Position numbers and translations under genes: made by a program | The notes under the pieces: generated by a model | Database searches by the model: none | Told to the model about the DNA's origin: nothing | The model's input: only the letters and a program-made list of their open reading frames with translations | In this document: in pieces, positions 33,467 through 43,894 of the stretch | Position numbering within the stretch: the stretch's first letter is position 1 | Layout of the letters: the number at the start of each line of letters is the position of its first letter | NCBI RefSeq assembly: GCF_020991415.1 | Contig: NZ_JAJMOY010000004.1 | Span: 248,001-312,000, forward strand | Origin: Flavobacterium sp. ENC | GTDB lineage: Bacteria; Bacteroidota; Bacteroidia; Flavobacteriales; Flavobacteriaceae | Direction: 5' to 3' | Length of the DNA: 64,000 nt

Positions 33467-34084
33467 TTAATTAAATCCACCTTCAATGTTTTTTCTGCTG
33501 GTGCGTTTGATTTCATTTTTGGTGAAAGTAAAGATAGATTCTTCAGTCCAGTTCCATTTATGTCTCGCCTTAAAATCGAAACCAACGGCACTGTACGTGA
33601 TGGTAATGGTATTATCAACGGTAAGCATGCGGAGTTCGATAAAACTGTCCTGAATATTGGCCGAAGCGGGCGTTCTTTTGCATGTCTGTAAATCTTCAAG
33701 AATTTTTTGATCTCCTTTGAACCATTCTCTTAAAAAAGACAGATGTTTCTCCGAACACTGATACCCCAGCTCAAGAGCTGCCAGTAATTTACATTTTAAA
33801 TTACTTCCGTCCGTTTTTTTATCCCCGTCCCAGTCGCAATCATTGCCTACAAAAGTCGTAACATAGCCCAAAGCGGCACGTTGCTGCTGGATTATGGTTT
33901 TAAGATAACTTTCATTTATATGGAAAGTATCATTTTCCAGCCAGAATATTTTAACACCCTGGTCTGAAAGTATTGAATCGTAACATTTCTTATGTAAAGG
34001 AAGAACCTGACGGCTGAATGATGTTTTAGAGGCAGCAGCATTAAGGCTTAAAAAGAGGAGCAGGGCGAGAAGTCGTGTATTCAT
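33467..34084 (-). CDS. hypothetical exported protein
   Basis: This 205-aa protein has a signal peptide (LLALLLFLSLNAAAS). The mature part has four or more cysteines (KKCYD, NDCDW, LKCKL, YQCSE, TCKR) in its middle, suggesting disulfides, and an NDCDWDGDKKTDG segment that could bind metal. No family is recognised. Confidence 0.6.
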   Translation of the reverse strand: MNTRLLALLLFLSLNAAASKTSFSRQVLPLHKKCYDSILSDQGVKIFWLENDTFHINESYLKTIIQQQRAALGYVTTFVGNDCDWDGDKKTDGSNLKCKLLAALELGYQCSEKHLSFLREWFKGDQKILEDLQTCKRTPASANIQDSFIELRMLTVDNTITITYSAVGFDFKARHKWNWTEESIFTFTKNEIKRTSRKNIEGGFN

Positions 34085-34113
34085 AAATTGAAAGGGATCT
34101 GAATGTTGTAATT

Positions 34114-34533
34114 TTATTTCTCCAGTAAATTAATTTCTTTCTCGGTTGCATTAACATAAACGGTTAATTCGTCATACGTCCATTTTACTCTTTTATGGGC
34201 TGTTACGAATAAAATCCCCGTTCCTTTTGAACCTTTTATCGGGATTTCCAAATCACATTCACCTGTATTATTGCTAACATTAATACTTCCCGAAGGCATT
34301 CCGTCTGTTTCAACAGGACTTCCCAATTGCTGTATCACTTCTTTGTTCTGTCTTACCTGATAGATAGCATCTTTATAGACATCAGAATCTTTCATGAATG
34401 AAGTGACTCCGAAAAAAATCCCGGCAATAAACAAACCAAAAAGAACGATAAGGCTTAAACATCCGGTTGGAACAAACCATTTCCAGTTTCTGTCCCACCA
34501 GTTTTTCTTTACTTCGTTATAATTTTCTTCCAT
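34114..34533 (-). CDS. Coa1/Tim21-like single-TM protein
   Basis: This 139-aa protein has a short cytosolic N-terminus with NWWDRNWKWFVP, one TM (about 20-44), and an extracytoplasmic domain with YKDAIYQVRQNKEVIQQLG and the VTAHKRVKWTYDELTV end, fitting Coa1/Tim21-family proteins implicated in cytochrome oxidase assembly in eukaryotes. Bacterial members have unknown roles. Downstream are two hypothetical exported proteins. Confidence 0.8.
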   Translation of the reverse strand: MEENYNEVKKNWWDRNWKWFVPTGCLSLIVLFGLFIAGIFFGVTSFMKDSDVYKDAIYQVRQNKEVIQQLGSPVETDGMPSGSINVSNNTGECDLEIPIKGSKGTGILFVTAHKRVKWTYDELTVYVNATEKEINLLEK

Positions 34534-34534
34534 A

Positions 34535-34623
34535 TAAAAAAAAGGGTAATTTTAAATTTGAATTTACTACCTGAAAGATATTCTTTTTTCTTTCAAATTC
34601 TAAATCAAACCTAAAATTACCCG
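34535..34623 (-). terminator. terminator of the L,D-transpeptidase gene
   Basis: On the minus strand GGGTAATTTTA pairs with TAAAATTACCC at the two ends of the unit, with a T run after. The long loop holds further AAGA/TCTT pairing. Confidence 0.6.
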
Positions 34624-34659
34624 GTAAAAAACTTAAATATCTGTTTTTAGAATCTTATT

Positions 34660-36270
34660 TTAATTGTTAAATGCCATAGATTCCTGAAACATGATTTTGT
34701 TCAGATCGTTATCTTTCTCATAAACATCCTGAAAAAAGCTAATTTCGCCTGATTCATTTACCCATGAAGTAAAATAACAAATGTAGATTGGTACTTTGTT
34801 TGGTAATTTAAAAGTAGTTTCTTCTTTACCTTCCATTGCTTTATTGATTCTGTCAGCGGTCCATTCCGGATAATCTTTCAGCATGGCAATAGCTAAATTT
34901 TTGGCTTCTTTTACATTAATACATCCGTGGCTGAACGTTCTTTTTTCAAAATCAAACAGTGTTTTTGCCGGTGTATCGTGCATATAAATATCTTCCGGAT
35001 TCGGGAAAATAAATTTCACTAACCCAAGAGAGTTTTCTGGACCCGGTTTTTGTCGCACCAGACCATTTTTCATTTCCATATTATGTTCTGCCAGATAATT
35101 TGGATCGGATGCAATTTTTGATTTCAGCTCATTATCCACAATACTTTGCGGAACAGTCCAGTAAGGGCTAAAAACCACTTTATCAATATTTCCGCTAAAT
35201 ATGGATGTTTTGGTTAATAAGGACCCCACAAAAACGCGTGATGCCAGTTCTGTTTTTCCATTTTTTACATATACTAATTCAAAAGAAGGCACATTCACCA
35301 TGATATATTCTTTGTCTTTTACCAGTTTTGGCGAAATCCAGCGACAACGTTCCATGTTAACAGCCAGTGTAGTGATTTTATCGGCTATTGGAGTATTCAT
35401 GTCTTTAATATGCTCTTCGGCTAAAATATAGTTAGGTTTAAAACCATTTCTCAATTTGTATTTCATCACGGCATCCATCATTTCACGATCGTAGACATCG
35501 CTTTTGGAATCGTTTTTTAGATCGCCCATTACAAACAATCGGTTTCTTACCTGAGCAATTGTTTTCGAAACAGCATCAGGGCGTAAGTCTTTATAAGGAG
35601 TTTCAGTTTCTATAGGCGTCCAGGTACCGTCTTTTTCAATTTGTCTGTATTTTTCCAGTGCGCCTTGTAATTTATAGTACTGATCAAAAAGCAATTCGTC
35701 ATTTTTCTCTAATAAAGCAGGGTTTACAATAAGAGAATCTAATAAAGTTTCGTAAGACAACTGTTTTTTAGGCAGCATCCAGCCTGTTTTTTTAACGGTT
35801 TCGGCATCCAGTCCTTCGTACACCTGGCTCATATAGATAATGTAGGCACTGCTTAATAAAAGGTCTGAATCTAATTTTGATGGTCTTTCTTTACTTTTGG
35901 TGTTAAAGATTTTGTCAATCTCATTTTCATAAGGAATTTCGATTTCCAGTCCTTCCTCATGTGTTACTTTAAGTTTTTGGTGCAGTAATTTACCAAATTC
36001 AGTTATTTTATTGTCTTCATACCAGATGGATTCGTAAGCTCTGTTTTGGTATAAGGCAGAAACTTTGCTTTGGTATTTTTTTAAATTGGCATAGCGTTTA
36101 AAAAAATCATTCAGCACGTCATTATCTATCACTAGATCAGAATCATGTACGAAATCAAAATAAAAATTATATGATTTTTTACTTTCTGTAAAGTCATTTT
36201 TGTTCGACTCAAAAGAGGAAGTTATGAATCCTACAAATAGAATTATGGCGAGTGGATATAAAGTTTTCAT
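34660..36270 (-). CDS. L,D-transpeptidase (YcbB/LdtD-type)
   Basis: This 536-aa exported protein has a signal peptide (about 1-20), an N-terminal helical/scaffold domain with a YcbB-like layout, and a C-terminal YkuD catalytic domain with the SHGCINV motif (His and nucleophile Cys) at about residue 450, plus HDTPAKTLF upstream. It cross-links peptidoglycan through 3-3 bonds in the periplasm or modifies it with other acceptors. It is a single gene with its own terminator. Confidence 0.9.
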   Translation of the reverse strand: MKTLYPLAIILFVGFITSSFESNKNDFTESKKSYNFYFDFVHDSDLVIDNDVLNDFFKRYANLKKYQSKVSALYQNRAYESIWYEDNKITEFGKLLHQKLKVTHEEGLEIEIPYENEIDKIFNTKSKERPSKLDSDLLLSSAYIIYMSQVYEGLDAETVKKTGWMLPKKQLSYETLLDSLIVNPALLEKNDELLFDQYYKLQGALEKYRQIEKDGTWTPIETETPYKDLRPDAVSKTIAQVRNRLFVMGDLKNDSKSDVYDREMMDAVMKYKLRNGFKPNYILAEEHIKDMNTPIADKITTLAVNMERCRWISPKLVKDKEYIMVNVPSFELVYVKNGKTELASRVFVGSLLTKTSIFSGNIDKVVFSPYWTVPQSIVDNELKSKIASDPNYLAEHNMEMKNGLVRQKPGPENSLGLVKFIFPNPEDIYMHDTPAKTLFDFEKRTFSHGCINVKEAKNLAIAMLKDYPEWTADRINKAMEGKEETTFKLPNKVPIYICYFTSWVNESGEISFFQDVYEKDNDLNKIMFQESMAFNN

Positions 36271-36578
36271 TGTATTAAATTTTACGTTCTACTTAAGTTG
36301 AAGTAGGAAAGTATCGGGTAAAAATTTGGGGCATTTCTACACTGCTAAATTACTTACATGGCTGGAAAACAAGTTGTTGTATTTTATTTAAATGTTTCGA
36401 AATTGCCATGTTATTAACATTTCTATAAGACTTATATAAGATAAATCAGATAAGGATTTAAATTGTTACCCCGGCCATTTAAAAAAAGTTTCTTTTTTTT
36501 GTTAACAAAAAGATATAAGGCGGATCAAATATTATAATATTTTGTAAATTGCTCCCTTAAAATTATCATATTCATAAA
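36271..36578. other. AT-rich divergent spacer
   Basis: No gene or clear promoter element is seen between the transpeptidase and icmF genes. The last 40 bases before icmF are very AT-rich (TATTATAATATTTTG). Confidence 0.4.
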
Positions 36579-39500
36579 ATGGAACAACAAAAACCATATA
36601 ATCCTAAAAATAAAGTAAGAATTGTCACTGCTGCCTCACTGTTTGACGGACATGACGCTGCGATCAATATCATGAGACGTATTATTCAGTCCACCGGTGT
36701 AGAGGTAATTCACCTGGGTCACGACCGTAGTGTTGAAGAAGTGGTCAATACCGCCATTCAGGAAGATGCCAATGCCATTGCCATGACATCGTACCAGGGC
36801 GGACATAATGAATACTTTAAATATATGTACGACCTGCTTCAGGAAAAAGGAGCCGGACATATTAAGATTTTTGGTGGCGGAGGCGGCGTAATCCTGCCAA
36901 GCGAGATTTCAGAATTACATGAATATGGCATTACCAGAATTTATTCTCCGGATGATGGCCGTTCATTAGGATTGCAGGGAATGATTAACGATCTGGTAGA
37001 ACGTTCCGATTATCCGATTGGAGACAAATTAAACGGAGAAATCGATCATATCGAAAATAAAATTCCAACGGCAATTGCCCGTTTGATTTCGGCAGCTGAG
37101 AATTTTCCTGAAATTGCCAAACCGGTTTTCGACCAGATTCATACCAACAACGCCGATTCTAAAATTCCGGTTTTAGGAATCACTGGAACAGGTGGCGCCG
37201 GAAAGTCCTCTTTGGTCGATGAACTGGTGCGTCGTTTTCTAATTGATTTCCCTGAAAAAACAATCGGGTTAATTTCTGTCGATCCGTCGAAAAGAAAAAC
37301 AGGAGGGGCTCTTTTAGGAGACCGAATCCGAATGAACGCGATCAATAACCCAAGAGTTTATATGCGTTCACTTGCCACACGTCAGTCCAATCTGGCGTTG
37401 TCCAAATATGTAGCTGAGGCGATTCAGGTTTTAAAAGCCGCCAAATACGATCTGATTATTCTGGAAACATCCGGAATCGGACAATCGGATACCGAGATTA
37501 TGGACCATTCTGATGTATCCTTATATGTAATGACTCCGGAATTTGGTGCAGCAACACAATTGGAGAAAATCGACATGCTTGATTTTGCTGATTTAGTAGC
37601 GTTGAATAAATTCGACAAAAGGGGAGCGTTAGACGCCATTCGTGATGTCAAAAAACAATACCAGCGTAATCACAATCTGTGGGATAAAAACCCGGATGAG
37701 ATGCCGGTTTTCGGAACGATTGCTTCGCAGTTTAACGATCCGGGAATGAATACGCTTTACAAAGCGATTATGGATAAAATTGTCGAAAAAACGGAATCTA
37801 ACCTGCATTCGACTTTTGAAATTACGCGTGAAATGAGCGAGAAAATCTTTGTGATTCCGCCACACCGTACCCGTTATTTATCTGAAATTGCCGAGAGCAA
37901 CAGAGGATATGATGAAACGGCCCTTTCACAGCAAAAAGTAGCACAGAAACTATACGGAATTTTTAAAACCATAGAATCCGTTTCCGGAAAAGTACCGCAA
38001 ATTACCAAAGCCGGAATCGATGACAATAGTGTCACCCTGAGCGGAGTCGAAGGGCTTGACGAAAACAGAATCTTCCTAAATCTTCTACTGAATCAGTTCG
38101 ACAAAGTAAAAATGGATTTAGATCCGTACAATTGGGAAATTATCCTGAATTGGGACGAAAAAGTAAACAAATACAAAAATCCGGTGTACTCGTTTAAAGT
38201 TCGTGATAAGGAAATCAAAATTGCCACGCATACCGAGAGTTTATCGCATTTACAGATTCCAAAAATAGCTTTACCTAAATATGAGGCGTGGGGTGATATC
38301 CTGCGTTGGAATTTACAGGAAAATGTACCGGGAGAATTTCCTTTTGCCTCAGGATTATATCCGTTTAAGCGTGAAGGCGAAGATCCGTCCCGAATGTTTG
38401 CGGGCGAGGGCGGACCGGAAAGAACCAACAAACGTTTTCACTACGTAAGTGCGGGCTTGCCGGCAAAAAGGCTTTCAACCGCTTTTGACAGTGTGACTTT
38501 ATACGGAAATGATCCCGATATCCGTCCTGATATTTACGGGAAAATCGGGAATGCCGGAGTTTCGATCTGTTGTCTGGACGATGCCAAGAAACTGTATTCC
38601 GGTTTCGATCTGGTACATGCCATGACCTCAGTAAGTATGACCATCAACGGTCCGGCACCAATGCTGTTAGGTTTCTTTATGAATGCCGCCATCGATCAGC
38701 AATGTGAGTACTATATTAAGGAGAACGAATTAGAAAAAGAAGTTGACGCTAAAATCAACCAGATCTATAAAGCCAAAGGACTGGAACGCCCAAGATACCA
38801 GGGTGATTTACCGGCAGGAAACAATGGTTTAGGATTAATGCTTTTGGGGGTTACCGGAGATGAGGTTTTACCTTTGGAAGTGTACAACGAAATCAAAGTC
38901 AGAACCCTGTCACAAGTTCGTGGAACGGTTCAGGCTGATATCCTGAAAGAAGATCAGGCACAAAATACCTGTATTTTCTCGACCGAATTTGCGTTGCGAT
39001 TGATGGGTGACGTGCAGGAATATTTTATTACCCAAAACGTTCGTAACTTTTATTCGGTTTCGATTTCAGGCTACCATATTGCCGAAGCAGGAGCCAACCC
39101 GATTACGCAATTGGCCTTTACGCTTTCGAATGGTTTCACTTACGTGGAATATTATTTGAGCCGTGGCATGAGCATCAATGATTTTGGACCTAACTTATCG
39201 TTCTTCTTCTCGAACGGAGTAGATCCTGAATATTCGGTAATTGGACGTGTGGCACGTAAAATCTGGGCGAAAGCCATGAAAAACAAATACGGCGCCAACG
39301 AAAGAGCACAGATGCTGAAATACCATATTCAGACTTCCGGACGTTCGTTACACGCGCAGGAAATTGATTTCAATGATATCAGAACCACTTTGCAGGCTTT
39401 GTATGCGATTTACGACAACTGTAATTCCCTGCACACGAATGCTTACGACGAAGCGATTACCACACCAACCGAAGAATCAGTGCGCAGAGCGATGGCGATT

Positions 39501-40019
39501 CAGTTGATTATCAATAAAGAATTAGGACTGGCGAAAAACGAAAACCCGATTCAGGGATCGTTTATCATCGAAGAATTAACCGATTTGGTAGAAGCAGCCG
39601 TTCTGCAGGAATTCGACCGAATCACAGAACGTGGTGGTGTTCTTGGGGCAATGGAAACCATGTACCAGCGTTCTAAAATCCAGGAAGAAAGCCTGTATTA
39701 CGAAACCCTGAAACACAATGGAGATTTCCCAATTGTGGGTGTCAACACCTTCCTGAGTTCCAAAGGTTCGCCAACGGTAATTCCGGCAGAAGTCATTCGC
39801 GCCACCGAAGAAGAAAAACAATATCAGATTACCATGCTCGATAACCTGCACCAGTTTCACGAAGCAAAAGTAAACGAGCACTTAAACAAACTGCAGGAAG
39901 CCGCCATTAAAAACGAAAACTTATTCGCACATTTAATGGAAGCTACAAAGGTTTGTTCGCTGGGTCAGATTACTTCGGCTTTGTTTGAAGTGGGTGGGCA
40001 GTATAGAAGGAATATGTAG
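36579..40019 (+). CDS. icmF: fused isobutyryl-CoA mutase (IcmF) / methylmalonyl-CoA mutase family
   Basis: This 1146-aa protein joins three units. The N-terminal B12-binding domain has DGHDAAIN (Asp-x-His ligand motif, about residues 21-28) and GGGGGVILP. The MeaI-type G-protein chaperone has Walker [10 protein letters not shown] (about 206-214), ETSGIGQSD and NKFDKRG. The mutase barrel (about 590-1146) has [17 protein letters not shown], typical of IcmF rather than of methylmalonyl-CoA mutase. Its reaction is rearrangement of isobutyryl-CoA to butyryl-CoA with adenosylcobalamin. The C-terminal end ([13 protein letters not shown]) is duplicated at 43895-43944. Confidence 0.93.
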   Translation: MEQQKPYNPKNKVRIVTAASLFDGHDAAINIMRRIIQSTGVEVIHLGHDRSVEEVVNTAIQEDANAIAMTSYQGGHNEYFKYMYDLLQEKGAGHIKIFGGGGGVILPSEISELHEYGITRIYSPDDGRSLGLQGMINDLVERSDYPIGDKLNGEIDHIENKIPTAIARLISAAENFPEIAKPVFDQIHTNNADSKIPVLGITGTGGAGKSSLVDELVRRFLIDFPEKTIGLISVDPSKRKTGGALLGDRIRMNAINNPRVYMRSLATRQSNLALSKYVAEAIQVLKAAKYDLIILETSGIGQSDTEIMDHSDVSLYVMTPEFGAATQLEKIDMLDFADLVALNKFDKRGALDAIRDVKKQYQRNHNLWDKNPDEMPVFGTIASQFNDPGMNTLYKAIMDKIVEKTESNLHSTFEITREMSEKIFVIPPHRTRYLSEIAESNRGYDETALSQQKVAQKLYGIFKTIESVSGKVPQITKAGIDDNSVTLSGVEGLDENRIFLNLLLNQFDKVKMDLDPYNWEIILNWDEKVNKYKNPVYSFKVRDKEIKIATHTESLSHLQIPKIALPKYEAWGDILRWNLQENVPGEFPFASGLYPFKREGEDPSRMFAGEGGPERTNKRFHYVSAGLPAKRLSTAFDSVTLYGNDPDIRPDIYGKIGNAGVSICCLDDAKKLYSGFDLVHAMTSVSMTINGPAPMLLGFFMNAAIDQQCEYYIKENELEKEVDAKINQIYKAKGLERPRYQGDLPAGNNGLGLMLLGVTGDEVLPLEVYNEIKVRTLSQVRGTVQADILKEDQAQNTCIFSTEFALRLMGDVQEYFITQNVRNFYSVSISGYHIAEAGANPITQLAFTLSNGFTYVEYYLSRGMSINDFGPNLSFFFSNGVDPEYSVIGRVARKIWAKAMKNKYGANERAQMLKYHIQTSGRSLHAQEIDFNDIRTTLQALYAIYDNCNSLHTNAYDEAITTPTEESVRRAMAIQLIINKELGLAKNENPIQGSFIIEELTDLVEAAVLQEFDRITERGGVLGAMETMYQRSKIQEESLYYETLKHNGDFPIVGVNTFLSSKGSPTVIPAEVIRATEEEKQYQITMLDNLHQFHEAKVNEHLNKLQEAAIKNENLFAHLMEATKVCSLGQITSALFEVGGQYRRNM

Positions 40020-40042
40020 AATTTGCTTTTTTATATTTATGG

Positions 40043-40080
40043 AAAAACCTCTCAGATAATGGGAGGTTTTTTTGTTTTTA
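40043..40080 (+). terminator. icmF: terminator of icmF
   Basis: AAAAACCTC pairs with GAGGTTTTT, with a T run after. Confidence 0.75.
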
Positions 40081-40563
40081 TGAAAAGAAATAATTGAATG
40101 GAATATAGTGAGATTATGAAGTAGGGAGACCTCCAACAATAATTATGAATACTTTATTAGCGGGTATTTATACGTGCTTATTATTACAAAGCTTTTAATA
40201 CATTTGATTAAAAACCAATACTACATGAATAATTAACAATATAGATATTTATGTTGCAAGAACAGGATGCTTGAGCAAGCAAGAGAGAAAAATCATTGTT
40301 TATATTTTCAATACCGAAACCATATATTTTTACTGAAAAAGTAAAAAAAAATAGACTTAATTACTATGTTGAATTTGTTTTCGAAAATAAAAATTAAAAA
40401 AAAATTGCATCTATATTGGAAAGATAAATGAAATTTATTTATAGATAATTTGGATAGTAAGTATAAAGAAATTTTAAAATCACGAATCACAAAAAATAAA
40501 ATCAAAAAACTACAACGTTTTTGGAAATATTCTAAAAAAAATATTAGAAAAATAAAATAAAAA
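40081..40563. other. AT-rich leader of the island
   Basis: This stretch is extremely AT-rich. One short palindrome (GCTTGAGCAAGC, near 40270) and no promoter of the standard kind are seen. A lysine-rich open frame interrupted by a TGA lies at 40366-40560; I consider it chance. Confidence 0.35.
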
Positions 40564-42612
40564 ATGAACGAAAATAATTTAATTGCATCAGTTGCACTAT
40601 TTAGTGAACTTTACAACAATGATAAATTTACAAGTGTTACCGATATTTTAGCTGAATTTATTAAGGGAGTTGTTGTACAAGAAAATAAATGGACAATAAC
40701 ATCAACTGAACTTACGTATTTATTAGAAAAAATCTATGATTTTAAAATTCCTGAATCTGTAGTAAGAACAACCGTAAGAAATAGGCTTAAAGATACCGTA
40801 AGCTCTAGAGATGGTCATTATGTCTTTGATACAATTATTAAAGATGATTTTGAACAATTAAACACCGAATTTATTTCAATCCAAACTAAGCAAAAAGTTA
40901 TAATTGAACAATTATTAAACTATATTGAAGAAGTTGAAAAAAATAAAATTTCTGAAAGCGAAAAGTATTTTGTAATTGAAAATTTTAATAAATATTTGTT
41001 GGACAATGGAGTCACAGATAAGTATTCAAAATATATTAGTGCATTCATTATTAAAAACCAATCAAATTTTGAATTTACAAGTAATTTAAACTTGATAAGG
41101 GAAGGGATTATTTTATATCAAGGAATAAAATATACAGCAGATATAAATGAACTTGGTAAATGGAATAGTGAATTAACAATTTTTTTAAGTACTGAACATT
41201 TATTTAACTCGCTAGGATTTAATGGTTTACTTTACAAACAAATTTTTGATGATTTTTACAATTTAGTAAGGGAAATTAATTCCTCTAGTAAAAACAAAAA
41301 TGGCGATAAATTAATAAACCTTTACTATCTAGAGGAAACAAAAAACGAAGTAAATTATTTTTTCCAAACAGCAGAAAGTATTCTTAAAGGCTCAATACCT
41401 TTAGATACAAGTAAAACAGCGATGAAATCAATATTAAATGAATGTTCTAATCCTAGCGATATAGTTAGTAAAAGAATAAAATTTGAAAATGATTTAAAAT
41501 CTATGGGGATTTATTTAAAGGAATTTAAAAGTTCTATTTATGATTATCCTGAATATGTAGTTGAAGATGAAAGTATATTAAATGAATTAAAAAATGAATC
41601 TGAAAAAAAAGGAAAATTTTTTGATGAAAACCTTTGTAGACAATTCTTTAAAATTTTCACAAAAGTAAATTATTTTCGAGGGGGGGAAAGTAAAATAAAT
41701 TTTGAAAAAATTGGACATATTTTTATAACGGGTAACAGATTTGCTCTATATCTAGCTCACCAATCAAAAGTCAAATTTGAGGCAGATGATATTCCTTTTG
41801 CAAAAGATATTGATTACATCACAAATAAATTTTGGTTTAAATTAAAAAAGGGTTTTAGCGATAAATCAAGTTTGCCTAAATCATTTGATGTTGTAACTAA
41901 AGCACAAATTATTTTATCCTCTCAACTTAATCAGTCTGTTTATCAAGAATACAAAAGAATTCAAGAACAATTAAAAAATGGTACTTTATCGAAAGAATCT
42001 GCTATAGAAATCAGTTATGAATTACGAGAGAAACCAAATAAACCAGAAGAGATTTCAATTGATAATCTTGATAATTCTTTAGAATTTTTAAACAGCGATA
42101 CATATTTTGAAGATTTGTTTAGGGAAAAAGAAAAGAAGGAACAAGTTTTTCAAGAAACTTTAAAGCAAAATGAAGAGTTACAAAAAGTAATTCAAAGACT
42201 TGACATAGAAAAAAAGAGATTAGAAGCATTAGAAATAGAAAAATATAAAAATATAGAGGAAGGAGATTATATTGCATCAAGCTGGAGAGCGTATAAAAAA
42301 AATAGAAACCTTAATTTAATTTATACAATTTTTGTATTTATCGTTACAATTCTTCCAATAGTAATTGGATTTATTCTAAAAGCAAATAAAACTTTAAATA
42401 CTTGGATGGAATCTTTGGGAGATAGTCAATTATATATATGGTTATTTTTAGTATTGGTATTTGTAACTGAACTCTTTGGTCGTTCATATATTTTCAATAA
42501 AGAAAAAGTAAAAAATGGTTGGATTTGGCTAACGAAAATGAATAATAAAAAACATACAACAGAAATAATTAATAAATTCAAAAGAGAATTTGAAAACAGG
42601 TATGTAGAATAA
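40564..42612 (+). CDS. large unknown membrane protein: wHTH-like, PIN-like, coiled coil, two TMs
   Basis: This 682-aa protein is not recognised. Segments seen: an N-terminal winged-helix-like region (about 15-95, ending DGHYVFDTI); a middle part (about 197-410) with LTIFLSTEHLF, YYLEETKNEV and HIFITGNRFALYLA, spaced like the strands and acidic sites of PIN-type nucleases, although the first Asp is replaced by Ser-Thr-Glu; a coiled coil (about 518-566); and two membrane helices near the C-terminus (about 583-606 and 623-645). It is AT-rich, unlike icmF, and lies inside the island bounded by icmF 3'-end copies. A defence role is speculation. Confidence 0.55.
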   Translation: MNENNLIASVALFSELYNNDKFTSVTDILAEFIKGVVVQENKWTITSTELTYLLEKIYDFKIPESVVRTTVRNRLKDTVSSRDGHYVFDTIIKDDFEQLNTEFISIQTKQKVIIEQLLNYIEEVEKNKISESEKYFVIENFNKYLLDNGVTDKYSKYISAFIIKNQSNFEFTSNLNLIREGIILYQGIKYTADINELGKWNSELTIFLSTEHLFNSLGFNGLLYKQIFDDFYNLVREINSSSKNKNGDKLINLYYLEETKNEVNYFFQTAESILKGSIPLDTSKTAMKSILNECSNPSDIVSKRIKFENDLKSMGIYLKEFKSSIYDYPEYVVEDESILNELKNESEKKGKFFDENLCRQFFKIFTKVNYFRGGESKINFEKIGHIFITGNRFALYLAHQSKVKFEADDIPFAKDIDYITNKFWFKLKKGFSDKSSLPKSFDVVTKAQIILSSQLNQSVYQEYKRIQEQLKNGTLSKESAIEISYELREKPNKPEEISIDNLDNSLEFLNSDTYFEDLFREKEKKEQVFQETLKQNEELQKVIQRLDIEKKRLEALEIEKYKNIEEGDYIASSWRAYKKNRNLNLIYTIFVFIVTILPIVIGFILKANKTLNTWMESLGDSQLYIWLFLVLVFVTELFGRSYIFNKEKVKNGWIWLTKMNNKKHTTEIINKFKREFENRYVE

Positions 42613-42649
42613 TCCTCTCACCAGCAGAATAACAATATTCCACACAGTT

Positions 42650-42749
42650 TGTCATTTCGACGAAGGAGAAATCCCCACGAGAAGCTCGACAAAGATTGAA
42701 CTTTCGTTGCAGAGTTACTTGCGAAGATTTCTCCTTCGTCGAAATGACA
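42650..42749. repeat. large hairpin repeat, TCGACGAAGGAGAAAT family
   Basis: Left arm GTCATTTCGACGAAGGAGAA at 42651 pairs with TTCTCCTTCGTCGAAATGAC ending 42748, with a 54-base loop. It begins the repeat cluster between the two island genes. Confidence 0.75.
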
Positions 42750-42810
42750 ATATTATGACTATTTTTGATGAAGTTTAAAAAGAGTTCCGAAGGAACAAAG
42801 CATATTGTAG

Positions 42811-42830
42811 GGACGGATTTTAATCCGTCC
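42811..42830. repeat. palindrome GGACGGATTTTAATCCGTCC-type
   Basis: A 20-base near-perfect palindrome of 10-base arms (GGACGGATTT / TAATCCGTCC), second family in the cluster. Confidence 0.7.
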
Positions 42831-42895
42831 ATGACAAAGAAATTCGCAATTGAAATTCATCAGCGCCAGCAAAACTACAAAAATCCTATTATCAA

Positions 42896-42976
42896 ATATA
42901 GCCCGTGGTTTCAACCACGGATACACAATATGAGAAAGACAATATTACGTTCCCGTGGTTGAAACCACCGGCTATG
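42896..42976. repeat. inverted repeat, CCCGTGGTTTCAACCACGG family
   Basis: ATAGCCCGTGGTTTCAACCA at 42898 pairs with TGGTTGAAACCACCGGCTAT ending 42975; each arm is itself nearly palindromic. Third family in the cluster. Confidence 0.7.
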
Positions 42977-43049
42977 TTTACACCGCTTTGAAATAGCAAA
43001 AAAAGAAAATCATTCCCTCGCTAGCGCGAGCGTCCTGCTCGTGAGATCG

Positions 43050-43161
43050 GCTGTGCGAAGTCTCCCGACTTCGTACCCGCTCCAATAATCCACAAAGAGA
43101 ATAAAAAAATAATTGAAACGGAATATAACGACGAGTACGAAGTCGGGAGACTTCGCACAGC
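43050..43161 (-). repeat. dispersed palindromic element, copy I (reverse orientation)
   Basis: On the minus strand it reads in the standard order: GTGCGAAGTCtcccGACTTCGTAC, TATATTCCGTTTCAATTAT, CTTTGTGGATTATTGGAGCG, and TACGAAGTCgggaGACTTCGCAC. It is the only copy outside 1.9-13.3 kb. Confidence 0.8.
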
Positions 43162-43176
43162 AATACGGTTATTCAT

Positions 43177-43208
43177 AAAAAAGCATCAGCCACGGTTGGT
43201 GCTTTTCT
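43177..43208. terminator. terminator-like hairpin
   Basis: AAAAGCAtCAgcc pairs with ggTTGgTGCTTTT around 43180-43205. It lies in the spacer ahead of the pseudo-ABC gene. Confidence 0.5.
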
Positions 43209-43272
43209 ATTTTAATGCAAATCTTTCGCAGTATTTTTTATTGTATATTTAAAACCAAATCTTGAAGTTATA

Positions 43273-43881
43273 ATGAATATTGTAATAGAAAATAAAGGAA
43301 TCAAAACAGATTCTTTTTATGTGCCGGCTTTTGTTTTGCTAGAAAGCGAAGTCGTTGTTTTGTATTTATTTGGAGGAGGCTATTACTATGATACTGAAAT
43401 GTTTCTAAAGGATATTTTTTGTGGCAATATAAAACATGAAAATGTTACTACAAATAAAAGAATGATGTTTGTTGATTATTTTAGAGAGTCGAATTTCATA
43501 GATGTTTTTTTTCCTTCAAAAGTTAACAGATACGTTAAAAAAGACGCAGATCTAACCAATCCTTTTCTAGTAAAACTGTTTGAAGATAAATATGTTACAA
43601 GGAAAACTAAGATGAATAGTCTGGGAGGAACCCAACGAAAGCTAATAAGTTTATATGTAGCTTTTTCAAAAACAAAAGATATAATATTTGATTTAGCAGG
43701 ACTGGATGCTCAAGGAGCTGAGCTTACATTTAAATTGGTAAAAGAAGCAGTAAAAAATGGGGGTTCGGCGATTTTACTTGATAATTTTCCTGATATGAAA
43801 GAACATGCATCAAAATACATTCAGTTAGAATGGAATAAGGATAAGTTACCACCTACAAAGGAATTTAAATTTAACTTTTAG
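43273..43881 (+). CDS. ABC-ATPase-like protein lacking Walker A (pseudo-ATPase)
   Basis: This 202-aa soluble protein keeps the ABC signature region (SLGGTQRKLISLYVAF, about 116-131), a Walker-B-like strand (KDIIFDLAGLDAQG, about 134-147) and a D-loop-like GLDAQG, then a switch-like LLDNFPD. The P-loop position reads LYLFGGGYYYDTEMFLKDIF, with no GxxGxGK[ST], and the Walker B Glu is absent. It is thus a probable inactive ABC-fold protein, perhaps a partner of an active subunit. It is shorter than a normal ATPase but has no obvious frameshift. It lies at the far end of the island with the 682-aa protein. Role unknown. Confidence 0.6.
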   Translation: MNIVIENKGIKTDSFYVPAFVLLESEVVVLYLFGGGYYYDTEMFLKDIFCGNIKHENVTTNKRMMFVDYFRESNFIDVFFPSKVNRYVKKDADLTNPFLVKLFEDKYVTRKTKMNSLGGTQRKLISLYVAFSKTKDIIFDLAGLDAQGAELTFKLVKEAVKNGGSAILLDNFPDMKEHASKYIQLEWNKDKLPPTKEFKFNF

Positions 43882-43894
43882 AAAAATAATAGGA

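Noticed and set aside
40366..40560. lysine-rich frame just before the 682-aa gene, interrupted by one TGA
   Set aside because: Such frames arise readily in DNA this AT-rich, and there is no homology or promoter evidence. Kept only as a note in the spacer entry.
42765..42962. 65-codon plus-strand frame
   Set aside because: It crosses two palindromic repeats and has no protein-like features.
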